Shown here piece by piece: positions 1-6,675 of a DNA stretch of 20,102 nt. The stretch comes from JAIEPT01 sp038217425. GTDB lineage: Bacteria; Planctomycetota; Planctomycetia; Gemmatales; Gemmataceae. A program made the position numbers and the translations under genes. Each line of letters starts with the position of its first letter. The first letter of the stretch is position 1. The stretch lies in NCBI GenBank assembly GCA_038217425.1, contig JBBQPM010000124.1, positions 1 to 20,102 of the forward strand, in the 5' to 3' direction. The notes beneath the pieces were generated by a model. The model saw only the letters and a program-made list of their open reading frames with translations. It ran no database searches and was not told the origin of the DNA.

Positions 1-101
1 GTATTTGAAGTTACTGCAACGCACTGCAAACTTCCAGCGATGTAGTATTAGGCGCTGCACGCAAATAATCGCTCGATTGACAGCATTCTGACAGAGCCCG
101 C

Positions 102-137
102 AGCACAAGCAAGGTTCGAATTACGGCCTTGCGTGCT
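102..137 (-). terminator. Stem-loop downstream of the apbE-like gene, possible terminator
   Basis: Positions 102-114 pair with 127-137 (11 base pairs with a two-base AA bulge at 107-108) around a 12-nt loop. The hairpin sits about 50 nt beyond the stop codon of the leftward ApbE-like gene, where a terminator would be expected. There is no clear run of T on either side, so it could equally be an mRNA 3'-end stabiliser. The rest of 1-187 shows no gene that I can support. Confidence 0.3.
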
Positions 138-187
138 CCCCAGCGCTAATTGACGCGCGGCTATTTCGTGCACCTACCGGGAGGCAA

Positions 188-1216
188 TCATTTCGCTTCA
201 GGCCAGCGGATCCTGGTCCGCTGGAGTTCGCCGTCCTCTTCGAAAACCAAAAGTCCCGATACCCCCGGCCAACCCTCGAGTAGCTTGGCGCCCTGCTGCA
301 ATCCCTGCACGCAGACGGCGGTCGCCAGGCCGTCGGCCAACGTCCCGCGGGCGGCGAGGATCGACACGCTGCGCCGACCCAAGAGTCCCACGCCGGTCTT
401 GGGATCGACAATGTGCGAGTAGCGTTTTCCGTCAATGGTCACGAATTGCTCCGCATCGCCGGACGTCGACACCGCGGCATGACTGAGCGACAGGTACGCT
501 TCCGCCTTGGCCCCCGGCTCCTTCAAATTGCCGATGGCGACTTTCCAACCGGCAGAGCCTGGCGGCGGATCGAGCGTAGCGACGTCGCCTCCCGCGGCCA
601 CCAGCGCCCGCGACAATCCCAGCCCGCGCAGCACTTCCAGCGCCGCGTCTGCCGCGTAGCCCTTGGCGATGCCGCCGAGATCGATCAGGATGCCGGCCTG
701 TGTGAGGCGAACCGTCATTTTTGCAGGGTCGAGTTGAATGGCGCGGAAGTCGCAGAGCTTGACCGCCTTGGCGAGATCCTGGGGGCTGGGCATTTCGCGC
801 GTCCGCCGTGCCCGCCGCCACAACCGCACCGCGGGGCCGACGGTAACGTCGAACGCGCCGCCGGTCTTGGTCGAGATCTCCTGCGCCTGCTGCAGCACCT
901 TGAATAGATCGTCGCTGACGGGGACCGCCGGGCCGCCTGCTTGTCGGCACAATTTCATCAGCTCGCTGTCGTCCTTGTAATCGCTCAGGATCTGATCGAG
1001 CCCGGCAATGCGCGCGAACGCCTGCTTGGCGGCCTGGTCGGCGCGGGCCTGGTCGGGAGCGTAAAGAATGATGCGGAAGAGCGTCCCCATATGACGTTCT
1101 TCGTATTCGAAGCGTTGAAAGGCGTCGTCGGCGCGAATAGTGCGGTTGACGAGAAACGCCGCTACGAAGACGCAGGTCAGGCTGACGAGCCAGGTTTTGA
1201 GGATAGATTGGGGCAT
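188..1216 (-). CDS. apbE: FAD:protein FMN transferase (ApbE family)
   Basis: The 342-residue product matches the ApbE family, which uses FAD to attach FMN covalently to a threonine of target flavoproteins, usually outside the cytoplasmic membrane. Residues 8-28 are a hydrophobic signal or anchor segment without a lipobox cysteine. Family motifs appear in order: MGTLFRI (43-49), DLGGIAKGYAAD (179-190), GGD (209-211), TSGDAEQF (251-258), SHIVDPKTG (267-275) and ADGLATAV (294-301), whose Asp295 is expected to bind magnesium. Length is normal for the family and all motifs look intact, so it is probably active. It is transcribed away from the next gene across a 235-bp gap. No NqrC/RnfG-like or other obvious flavinylation target is encoded in the window, so its substrate is unknown. 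The family call is confident; the partner is not. Confidence 0.93.
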   Translation of the reverse strand: MPQSILKTWLVSLTCVFVAAFLVNRTIRADDAFQRFEYEERHMGTLFRIILYAPDQARADQAAKQAFARIAGLDQILSDYKDDSELMKLCRQAGGPAVPVSDDLFKVLQQAQEISTKTGGAFDVTVGPAVRLWRRARRTREMPSPQDLAKAVKLCDFRAIQLDPAKMTVRLTQAGILIDLGGIAKGYAADAALEVLRGLGLSRALVAAGGDVATLDPPPGSAGWKVAIGNLKEPGAKAEAYLSLSHAAVSTSGDAEQFVTIDGKRYSHIVDPKTGVGLLGRRSVSILAARGTLADGLATAVCVQGLQQGAKLLEGWPGVSGLLVFEEDGELQRTRIRWPEAK

Positions 1217-1235
1217 GTGACTATGTACTCAATGG

Positions 1236-1302
1236 AGCCCGACGCGCCAGCAAGGGAGTGCACACGCTTGCAATCGTGTTTTCCTGGCTGGCGCGTCGGG
1301 CT
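1236..1302. repeat. Inverted repeat with 16-bp perfect arms in the divergent gap
   Basis: AGCCCGACGCGCCAGC at 1236-1251 is exactly complementary to 1287-1302. Inside the 35-nt spacer a second stem, ACACG at 1262-1266 with CGTGT at 1275-1279, closes an 8-nt loop. The element lies between two divergent start codons, 20 nt upstream of apbE and about 150 nt before the lipoprotein. Its arms differ from the other palindromes in the window. It could be an extragenic palindromic element of the kind scattered through planctomycete genomes, or a regulatory structure in the apbE leader. Confidence 0.7.
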
Positions 1303-1391
1303 CGGGCATTGTTGCGAGTCCCCTACAACCCGCGGGATCGTTAAATCTTGCCCAGTTTCGGGCCTGATTTGCCGAAACCAGCGGTTTTCTC

Positions 1392-1422
1392 TTCAAGTTA
1401 TATGAAGCTGTTGACTTAAAAT
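1392..1422 (+). promoter_or_regulatory. Possible promoter for the lipoprotein gene
   Basis: This is the AT-richest stretch of the divergent gap. TAAAAT at 1417-1422 resembles a -10 box, with a poor -35 candidate TTCAAG at 1392-1397 (19-nt spacing). A small inverted repeat, CTTCA at 1391-1395 and TGAAG at 1403-1407, overlaps it and could be an operator. The evidence is weak and based on composition and position. Confidence 0.25.
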
Positions 1423-1440
1423 GGTGGAGACTGCTTGCGT

Positions 1441-1454
1441 GGAGGTGCGAAGTG
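1441..1454 (+). promoter_or_regulatory. Ribosome binding site that fixes a GTG start
   Basis: GGAGG at 1441-1445 precedes GTG at 1452 by 6 nt. This start gives a perfect lipoprotein signal peptide at the N-terminus. The overlapping ATG-initiated frame from 1421 encodes low-complexity sequence and is not credible. Confidence 0.75.
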
Positions 1455-2594
1455 AGGTGGAGCGTGCGACAAACTATCGGAATTCTCTTGGCGGGCCTGG
1501 TCCTGACCGGTTGTGCTCAGCGGCGCCAAAACACCGTCGTGGTGCCGCAGCAGCCGACGCCGTCGCCGTTCGCCGCGAATCCACCGGTGGGTGCGGTCAT
1601 GGTACCGCCGGGACAGCCGCAGCCGTTTCCGATTGCGACGCAACCCCAGCCGAGCTTTCAGCCGCAGCCGCCGCCGAGCTTTCAGCCGCAACCCCAACCA
1701 GGCTTTCAACCGCAACCGCCGCCGAGCTTTCAGCCGCAACCGCCGCCGAGTTTTCAGCCGATGGCGCCCCCCAGTTTTCCCGCGCCGCCGCCTTCAGCGC
1801 CGCCGGGCCCGACGGGATCGCTGCCGGGTCCCGGTTCGGTGGAGCAGACGAACTACACGTGGAAGCCGGCGACAGGTTACGTCCCGCCGCCGTTGGCGAT
1901 TTTGTCGCCGCCGCCGCCGTTGCCGAGTTCGCCGGCGCCCTGGACCACGCCGACGCCTCCGCCCGTAGTCACGCTCGCGCCGCCGACGAATTCCCCCGCG
2001 CCTTCGCCTTCGCCAGTTCCAGCGCCGGCGCTCGCTCCGCAGCTGGACGCGCAGGTGTTGCTGCTGCCGCCGCAACCCGTCGACGCGACGCCGAGCTTTT
2101 ATCCCGAATCGACGAACAGCACGTCGTCGAAGGATCCGCCGGCGTCGATCCCGAAGTTCTCGACCGTACGAAAAAACATCGAGTCCGGCCTCAAGCCGCT
2201 GGGAGCCGAGGGCTTCGATTGGCTCAAAGCCAACGGCTACAAGACCGTGCTCTACCTGCGCCTGCGCGGCGAGAACACGGACGAAGAACGCAAGCTCGTC
2301 GAAGATCGCCTGATGACGTTCAAGAGCATCGAAGTCAATCCGCAGCTCCTGGAGAAAGACTCGGCCGAGGAGTTCTTCCGGACCGTGCAGGATGCCAACT
2401 ATCTGCCGATGTACGTGTATGGCCGGGAAGAAGCGCTCACCGGCGGCATGTGGTATCTGGCGTTTCGGCTGCTCGACAACGAAAGCGACGACGTGGCCCG
2501 CGTCCGCGCCGGCCCGCTGGGTTTGCGTGCCGGCGCGGGGACGCCGGACCTGATGATCCAGGCAATCCGCAAGGCGATGGCGGGAGAATGGTGA
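1452..2594 (+). CDS. Proline-rich lipoprotein with a phosphatase-like C-terminal domain lacking the catalytic cysteine
   Basis: The 380-residue product begins with a type II signal peptide: basic N-terminus, hydrophobic residues 8-19 and lipobox LTGC with Cys21. Ala22 rather than Asp follows, which suits outer-membrane sorting. Residues about 27-230 are a proline- and glutamine-rich linker with tandem PSFQPQPP octapeptides at 67-114, likely an extended periplasmic spacer. Residues about 235-378 form a folded domain whose pattern (sensor-like SGLKPLGAEGFDWLKANGYK, then a VLYLR strand) recalls the dual-specificity phosphatase-like domains common in planctomycetes. Where the HCx5R loop is expected, near 321-332, I see YVYGREEALTGG, with no Cys and no matching Arg. 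If this alignment is right it is a pseudophosphatase. The protease gene starts 60 nt downstream. The lipoprotein assignment is firm; the domain call is tentative. Confidence 0.8.
   Translation: MRWSVRQTIGILLAGLVLTGCAQRRQNTVVVPQQPTPSPFAANPPVGAVMVPPGQPQPFPIATQPQPSFQPQPPPSFQPQPQPGFQPQPPPSFQPQPPPSFQPMAPPSFPAPPPSAPPGPTGSLPGPGSVEQTNYTWKPATGYVPPPLAILSPPPPLPSSPAPWTTPTPPPVVTLAPPTNSPAPSPSPVPAPALAPQLDAQVLLLPPQPVDATPSFYPESTNSTSSKDPPASIPKFSTVRKNIESGLKPLGAEGFDWLKANGYKTVLYLRLRGENTDEERKLVEDRLMTFKSIEVNPQLLEKDSAEEFFRTVQDANYLPMYVYGREEALTGGMWYLAFRLLDNESDDVARVRAGPLGLRAGAGTPDLMIQAIRKAMAGEW
1650..1793 (+). repeat. Six in-frame 24-bp tandem repeats encoding PSFQPQPP-type octapeptides
   Basis: Units begin at 1650, 1674, 1698, 1722, 1746 and 1770. 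The first five keep the P-S/G-F-Q-P core; the sixth (PSFPAPPP) is degraded. Nucleotide identity is high between units 1, 2, 4 and 5, suggesting recent expansion by slippage or unequal exchange. The unit is a multiple of three, so copy-number change would lengthen or shorten the linker without breaking the frame. Confidence 0.85.
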
Positions 2595-2609
2595 TCCGCA
2601 CGGTTCCGA

Positions 2610-2624
2610 CTCATATAAAATGAG
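2610..2624 (+). promoter_or_regulatory. Palindromic TATAAAAT box before the protease gene
   Basis: In the 60-nt gap, CTCAT at 2610-2614 and ATGAG at 2620-2624 flank ATAAA, and TATAAAAT (2614-2621) is a good -10 candidate 34 nt before the protease start. No convincing -35 is visible. It may be a promoter for the protease/GT41 pair; otherwise these genes read through from the lipoprotein. Confidence 0.3.
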
Positions 2625-2654
2625 GGCGACTCTCCGGACCGCCAGGAACTCTGC

Positions 2655-3422
2655 ATGTTTGCCGAACCCGCCACGACCCGTTTCGATCTCAAGTTTCGCC
2701 TGTTCGGCATCCCCGTCCGTGTGCATCCGCTCTTCTGGGTCTTCTCGGCCCTCTTCTCGATGCAGTGGCTCAGAGTTCCCGTCTACGGCTGGCGTTTTTT
2801 CGGGCTGTCGATCTTCGCGATGTTCTTTTCCGTGCTCTTCCACGAGATGGGCCACGCGGTCGCCATGCGGACGTTTCGGCTCCCCGCGAAGATCGTGCTC
2901 TTGATGATGGGGGGCCTGGCAATCAGTCCGTACCAGGCGCGGCATCGCTGGCAGCGGATCGCGATCGCGCTGGCGGGGCCAATGGTCTGCATCATCTTCA
3001 TTTACTTGCCGCTCTTGCTCGGCGCCGATTGGATCGCGAGCCGGACCGCGCCGCTGGAGTATGGCCGCTACATCACGCAACTCACGCGCACACTGATCTT
3101 CTTCAACGGGCTGTGGAGCTTCATGAATCTTCTCCCCATCTTTCCGCTCGACGGGGGCCAGGTCACGAAGGAAGTCTGCACCGGATTGTCGCCGCGTCGC
3201 GGGCTGGGCATCACGTTCGGCCTGAGTTTCTTCTTCGCCGCCTGCGTCGTCGTCCTCGCGGTCCTCGTGCTGCGCGACAGCGAGGCAAAAATCGAGTACG
3301 ACCGAATCTTCGGCGCGTACCGTCCCGATGCGATGTTCCTCGCTTTTCTCTTCGGGCTGCTCGCCCTGCAGAATTGGAACCTGTTGCGACAATTCGAGAC
3401 CAGTCCTCAGCAGTGGGAATGA
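2655..3422 (+). CDS. Site-2 protease family (M50) membrane metalloprotease
   Basis: The 255-residue protein is mostly hydrophobic, with segments near 23-37, 46-62, 101-122, 145-163, 186-206 and 226-240. It carries the zinc-binding motif HEMGH (63-67) inside a membrane helix and the second active-site motif NLLPIFPLDGGQ (158-169), with Asp166 as the expected third zinc ligand. The opening FGIPVRVHPLFWVF (17-30) is typical of the short M50 group without PDZ or CBS domains. Such enzymes cut membrane-embedded substrates, often to release regulators. Both catalytic motifs are intact. AGGA at 2644-2647 lies 7 nt before the ATG. The GT41 gene begins 6 nt after the stop, so the two are probably cotranscribed. 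The substrate is unknown; no anti-sigma factor is encoded nearby. Confidence 0.9.
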   Translation: MFAEPATTRFDLKFRLFGIPVRVHPLFWVFSALFSMQWLRVPVYGWRFFGLSIFAMFFSVLFHEMGHAVAMRTFRLPAKIVLLMMGGLAISPYQARHRWQRIAIALAGPMVCIIFIYLPLLLGADWIASRTAPLEYGRYITQLTRTLIFFNGLWSFMNLLPIFPLDGGQVTKEVCTGLSPRRGLGITFGLSFFFAACVVVLAVLVLRDSEAKIEYDRIFGAYRPDAMFLAFLFGLLALQNWNLLRQFETSPQQWE

Positions 3423-3428
3423 GCGGAC

Positions 3429-5396
3429 ATGCAAAACCTGACCCTGGATCAGGCGTTTGGGCTCGCCCAACAACACCATCAAGCCAACCAACTCGACCAG
3501 GCGGAGGCGATCTATCGGCTCATGCTGCAGGCCGTCCCCGAACAATCCGACGCGCTGCACTACCTCGGCCTGGCTCTCTTTCAGAAAGGCCAGCACGAAG
3601 CCGGCCTCGCAATGATGCGGCGCGGGCTCGCCCTGCAACCCGGTTCGTTCACCTTCGCGGGCAACCTCGGCGCCACGCTCGCGCAGGTCGGCAGCTGGCC
3701 CGAAGCGATCGGCTATCTCGAAACCGTCGTTCGCCTGCGCCCCGACTTTCTCGAGGGCCAGGTCAACTACGCCAGCGCCCTCATGAACCTCGCCCGCTAC
3801 CCCGAGGCGATCGATCGCCTCCTGCTCATTCAGCAGTCGGCGCCCGAGAACGTTTCCGTCCTCTTTCAGCTCGGCCTCGCCCATCATTTGCTGGGCCGCG
3901 AAACCGTGGCCATGAGCTACTACCAGCACTTGCTGACGCTCGACCCCCACCACGCCGACGCCTGGCTCAAGCTGGGCAATGCTCTCTCGGTCCAGGGGAA
4001 GCCGGAAGAAGCGATCGCCGCGTATCGCCGGGCTCAGGAGATTCGCCCCGATTTCCCCGAAGCGCTCGACTTTCTCGTGCACGAACGCCTCAGCTTGTGC
4101 GAGTGGGACGGACTCACCGAGCAATGGGCCCGGCTCCTGGGCATCATCGAATCCCGACCCACGTCGCTGTGGGTTCGGCCGTTCTCGCTCTTGCCGCTGC
4201 CGTCGTCGCCCGAAGCCCAGCTGCTGGCCGCTCGCTATTGGGCCGCGAACGAGTGCGGCGTTCCTCTGAAAGAAGCGCAGCATCGCCCCTACATGCATCG
4301 TCCGAGGCAGCGAGATCGCATTCGCATCGGCTACGCCTCGTGCGACTTCTTTCGGCACGCCACGTCGTACCTGATGGCCGAGCTTCTGGAACTGCACGAC
4401 CGCAGCCGATTTGAGATCTATGTCTATTCGTGGAGCCGGGACGACCAGAGCGAGATCCGCCAACGCGTCATCGAGGCGAGCGATCACTTCGTCGAGGTGA
4501 AACATCTCCACTACGCGCAGATCGCCGAGCGGATCCACGCGGACGAAATCGATTTGCTCATCGACCTCAAGGGCTACACCACCGACCCGCGGTCGGAGAT
4601 CTTCGCGCTCCGGCCGGCGCCGGTGCAGGCGCAATGGCTCGGCTACCCCGGCACAATGGGCTGCTCGTTCATCGATTATTTGATCGCCGACCCTTACGTC
4701 GTGCCGTCGGAACTGGAGCGGTTCTACGACGAAAAGATCGTGCGTCTGCCGAACTGCTACCAGTGCAACGACCGTAAACGTCCGATCCGCGAACCGGGGC
4801 CGACGCGCGCGGAGGCGGGGCTCCCCAAAACCGGCCTCGTGCTCTGCTGCTTCAATCAGCTCTACAAGATCCTGCCGGACGTCTTCGCCCTGTGGATGCG
4901 CGTTCTTCAAGCTCTGCCCGGAAGCGTCCTTTGGCTGCTGGGTCAGAAGTCGAAAGCCGTGCAGAATCTGCAGCGCGAGGCGGCGCGGCTCGGAGTCGAT
5001 CCGGCCCGGCTGATATTCGCCAACAAGATCCCGCTCGCCGACCATCTGGCACGCTACCGCCTTGCCGATTTCGCCATCGATACGTTCCCTTACACATCGC
5101 ACACCACGGCCAGCGATGCGCTATGGGCAGGTTGCCCGCTGGCGACGTGCGTCGGGCAGACGTTCGCGTCGCGGGTCGCCGGGAGTGTTCTCACAAATGC
5201 GGGCGTGCCGGAACTGATCGCGCCTTCGCTCGCGGAGTACGAGGGGTTGATCCTGCGACTGGCGCGCGACGAACCGCGCCGCCGGGAGCTGCGTCAACGT
5301 CTGTCGGCGACGCGTTCGGCATGTCCGCTGTTCGACGCGCCGCGCTTCACGCGCGACCTGGAGTCGGCGTTCCTACGGATGGTGTATCCCCGTTGA
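3429..5396 (+). CDS. TPR-containing O-GlcNAc-transferase-like glycosyltransferase (GT41)
   Basis: The 655-residue protein has about five to six TPR units (residues about 8-210) followed by a GT41 catalytic region (about 295-650). This is the layout of eukaryotic OGT and SPINDLY, which move a sugar from a nucleotide donor to Ser/Thr of proteins. Visible hallmarks are RIRIGYASCDFFRHATSYLM (297-316) with the conserved DFxxH histidine at 310, DLKGYTTDPRSEIF (379-392), RPAPVQAQWLGYPGTMG (395-411), CCFNQLYK (473-480), where Lys480 matches the donor-contacting lysine of OGT, and DTFPYTSHTT (551-560). All key positions look intact. No signal peptide is seen, so it is probably cytoplasmic. It follows the protease by 6 nt. 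Its stop codon overlaps the first two bases of a palindromic element, so the extreme C-terminus may have been altered by insertion. Donor sugar and targets cannot be read from the sequence. Confidence 0.92.
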   Translation: MQNLTLDQAFGLAQQHHQANQLDQAEAIYRLMLQAVPEQSDALHYLGLALFQKGQHEAGLAMMRRGLALQPGSFTFAGNLGATLAQVGSWPEAIGYLETVVRLRPDFLEGQVNYASALMNLARYPEAIDRLLLIQQSAPENVSVLFQLGLAHHLLGRETVAMSYYQHLLTLDPHHADAWLKLGNALSVQGKPEEAIAAYRRAQEIRPDFPEALDFLVHERLSLCEWDGLTEQWARLLGIIESRPTSLWVRPFSLLPLPSSPEAQLLAARYWAANECGVPLKEAQHRPYMHRPRQRDRIRIGYASCDFFRHATSYLMAELLELHDRSRFEIYVYSWSRDDQSEIRQRVIEASDHFVEVKHLHYAQIAERIHADEIDLLIDLKGYTTDPRSEIFALRPAPVQAQWLGYPGTMGCSFIDYLIADPYVVPSELERFYDEKIVRLPNCYQCNDRKRPIREPGPTRAEAGLPKTGLVLCCFNQLYKILPDVFALWMRVLQALPGSVLWLLGQKSKAVQNLQREAARLGVDPARLIFANKIPLADHLARYRLADFAIDTFPYTSHTTASDALWAGCPLATCVGQTFASRVAGSVLTNAGVPELIAPSLAEYEGLILRLARDEPRRRELRQRLSATRSACPLFDAPRFTRDLESAFLRMVYPR

Positions 5397-5455
5397 AAGC
5401 CCAGGGATGGCTATCCCTGGGACCGCCCCCCAGGGATAGCCATCCCTGGGCTTTC
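5395..5455. repeat. Nested palindromic element, copy 1 (27-bp perfect arms, 7-nt loop)
   Basis: Positions 5395-5421 are perfectly complementary to 5429-5455. Each arm also contains its own imperfect palindrome, CCCAGGGAT and ATCCCTGGG separated by four bases, so the element can fold as one long hairpin or as two short ones. The left arm overlaps the last two bases of the GT41 stop codon. The same arm sequence recurs at 9728-9826. It may act as a strong transcription end in either direction, but its exact duplication points to a mobile palindromic element. Confidence 0.9.
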
Positions 5456-5477
5456 GGGCGTGCGCCCGTAAGATTCT

Positions 5478-5499
5478 GGGGAGCCTGTTAATGCTCCCC
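5478..5499 (+). terminator. GC-rich stem-loop between GT41 and polyprenyl synthase genes
   Basis: GGGGAGC at 5478-5484 pairs with GCTCCCC at 5493-5499 around an 8-nt loop. No T-run follows, so a terminator role is uncertain. A further short stem (GGGAG at 5523-5527 with CTCCC at 5537-5541) lies between it and the next gene. The 168-nt gap thus holds three stem-loops and no recognisable promoter. Confidence 0.35.
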
Positions 5500-5564
5500 G
5501 CCCCTTGCGGTTTCACGGATGAGGGAGCCGGCCTTTCTCCCGGCCCCGGCATTATGGAGCGTTC

Positions 5565-6557
5565 ATGAACACCAATCTGGCCGCCGCCAAACGTTCCCCA
5601 GGCGACCTCTTCGCCCCCATCGCCCGCGATCTCGAACTGGCCGAACGCATCTTCCAGGAAAAAATCCAACGCCGCGAGCCCGGCGTCTCCCGGCTGCTGC
5701 ATTACCTGAACCACTACCGCGGCAAACGGTTGCGTCCCGCGTTACTTCTGCTCACCGCCCAGGCGTGCGGCTCCGTCACCCGCGCCCACCACGTCCTCGC
5801 CGCCGTCGTCGAGATGATCCACACCGCCACGCTCGTCCACGACGACGTCCTCGATTCCGCCAGCGTCCGCCGGCATGTCCGCACCGTCAACGCCGAGTGG
5901 GGCAATCAGGCGAGCATCCTTCTGGGGGACTTTCTGTTCACGCATGCGTTCCATCTCTCCAGCACCCTCGACGACGTGCGCGCCTGTCGAATCATCGGCG
6001 AAACCACCAATCGCCTCTGTGCCGGCGAACTCCATCAGGTCTGCGAGAAGGGGAACCTCAACCTCGGCGAGGACGACTACCTCGACATGATCCAGGGCAA
6101 GACGGCAGAGTTGACCGCCTGTTCCGCACGGCTCGGCGCCATGTACGCGGGGGCCGATACGGAGGTCATCGAGAATCTGACGCGTTACGGCACGTACCTG
6201 GGCCTGGCGTTTCAGATCGCGGACGACGTGCTGGACTTGGTCGGCGAGGAACGCAGCACCGGCAAATCGCTCGGCACCGATCTCGAGCAGCAGAAGCTGA
6301 CGTTGCCGCTCATTCACTTCTTCAGCCAGGCGAGCGTCGCCGACGCCGAGCAGATGCGTCGGTTGCTGCGTACCGAGGGGACGAAGCGAGCGCAATTTGT
6401 GCGAATACTGGAAGAGGCGGGGTCGATCGGGTATGCTAGACGCCGAGCCCACGAATATGCGTCGCTCGCCGGCGCCCAGCTGCAATGTCTGCCGCCCTCC
6501 GAGGCGCGGACGATTCTCGAGCATCTGGCCGAGCGCGTGGTGCAGCGCGATTGTTGA
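5565..6557 (+). CDS. Long-chain polyprenyl diphosphate synthase
   Basis: This 330-residue protein is a trans-type prenyltransferase that extends an allylic diphosphate with isopentenyl diphosphate units, most likely to make the menaquinone side chain. It shows GKRLRP (53-58) for diphosphate binding, the first aspartate-rich motif DDVLD (93-97), GKTAEL (178-183) and the second motif DDVLD (220-224), with QIADDVLD (217-224) typical of the family. The small residues Ala88 and Thr89 five and four positions before the first motif (MIHTATLVHDD) resemble octaprenyl and other long-chain synthases rather than farnesyl or geranylgeranyl enzymes. Chain length cannot be fixed by eye. GGAG at 5556-5559 lies 5 nt before the ATG. 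No menaquinone or quinone-ring gene is adjacent. Length and motifs are complete. Confidence 0.92.
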   Translation: MNTNLAAAKRSPGDLFAPIARDLELAERIFQEKIQRREPGVSRLLHYLNHYRGKRLRPALLLLTAQACGSVTRAHHVLAAVVEMIHTATLVHDDVLDSASVRRHVRTVNAEWGNQASILLGDFLFTHAFHLSSTLDDVRACRIIGETTNRLCAGELHQVCEKGNLNLGEDDYLDMIQGKTAELTACSARLGAMYAGADTEVIENLTRYGTYLGLAFQIADDVLDLVGEERSTGKSLGTDLEQQKLTLPLIHFFSQASVADAEQMRRLLRTEGTKRAQFVRILEEAGSIGYARRRAHEYASLAGAQLQCLPPSEARTILEHLAERVVQRDC

Positions 6558-6576
6558 CGCTGCGAAATTAAGACAA

Positions 6577-6647
6577 GCCACAGAGGACACAGAGAAATAC
6601 GGAGAGGTTGCTTTCGATTGCTCTGTGTCCTCTGTGCACTCTGTGGC
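6577..6647. repeat. Inverted repeat with 16-bp CACAGAGGACACAGAG arms
   Basis: Positions 6579-6594 are perfectly complementary to 6621-6636, with a 26-nt spacer. An alternative pairing of GCCACAGAG (6577-6585) with CTCTGTGGC (6639-6647) extends the outer boundary. It fills most of the 118-nt gap before the heme-protein gene and differs in sequence from the other palindromes here. CTCTGTG-rich extragenic repeats of this kind are, to my recollection, frequent in planctomycete genomes. Confidence 0.75.
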
Positions 6648-6675
6648 CCATTTCCCGCATTGGAGCCGATGGTTT

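Noticed and set aside
109..131. Possible tRNA 3' half, because GGTTCGAA resembles a T-loop
   Set aside because: The flanking bases do not form a T-stem and no acceptor, D or anticodon arm can be drawn around it.
2765..4414. A long plus-strand frame overlapping the protease and GT41 genes
   Set aside because: The product is Arg/Ala/Pro-rich low-complexity sequence in the wrong frame of two well-supported genes.
1794..5102. A 1102-codon open frame on the minus strand opposite the lipoprotein, protease and GT41 genes
   Set aside because: It is antisense to three genes with clear family motifs, is rich in Arg and Gln with no domain pattern, and reflects the high GC content that suppresses stop codons.
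6397..6675. Upstream extension of the heme-protein frame
   Set aside because: It overlaps the polyprenyl synthase gene and would bury the signal peptide that begins at 6676.
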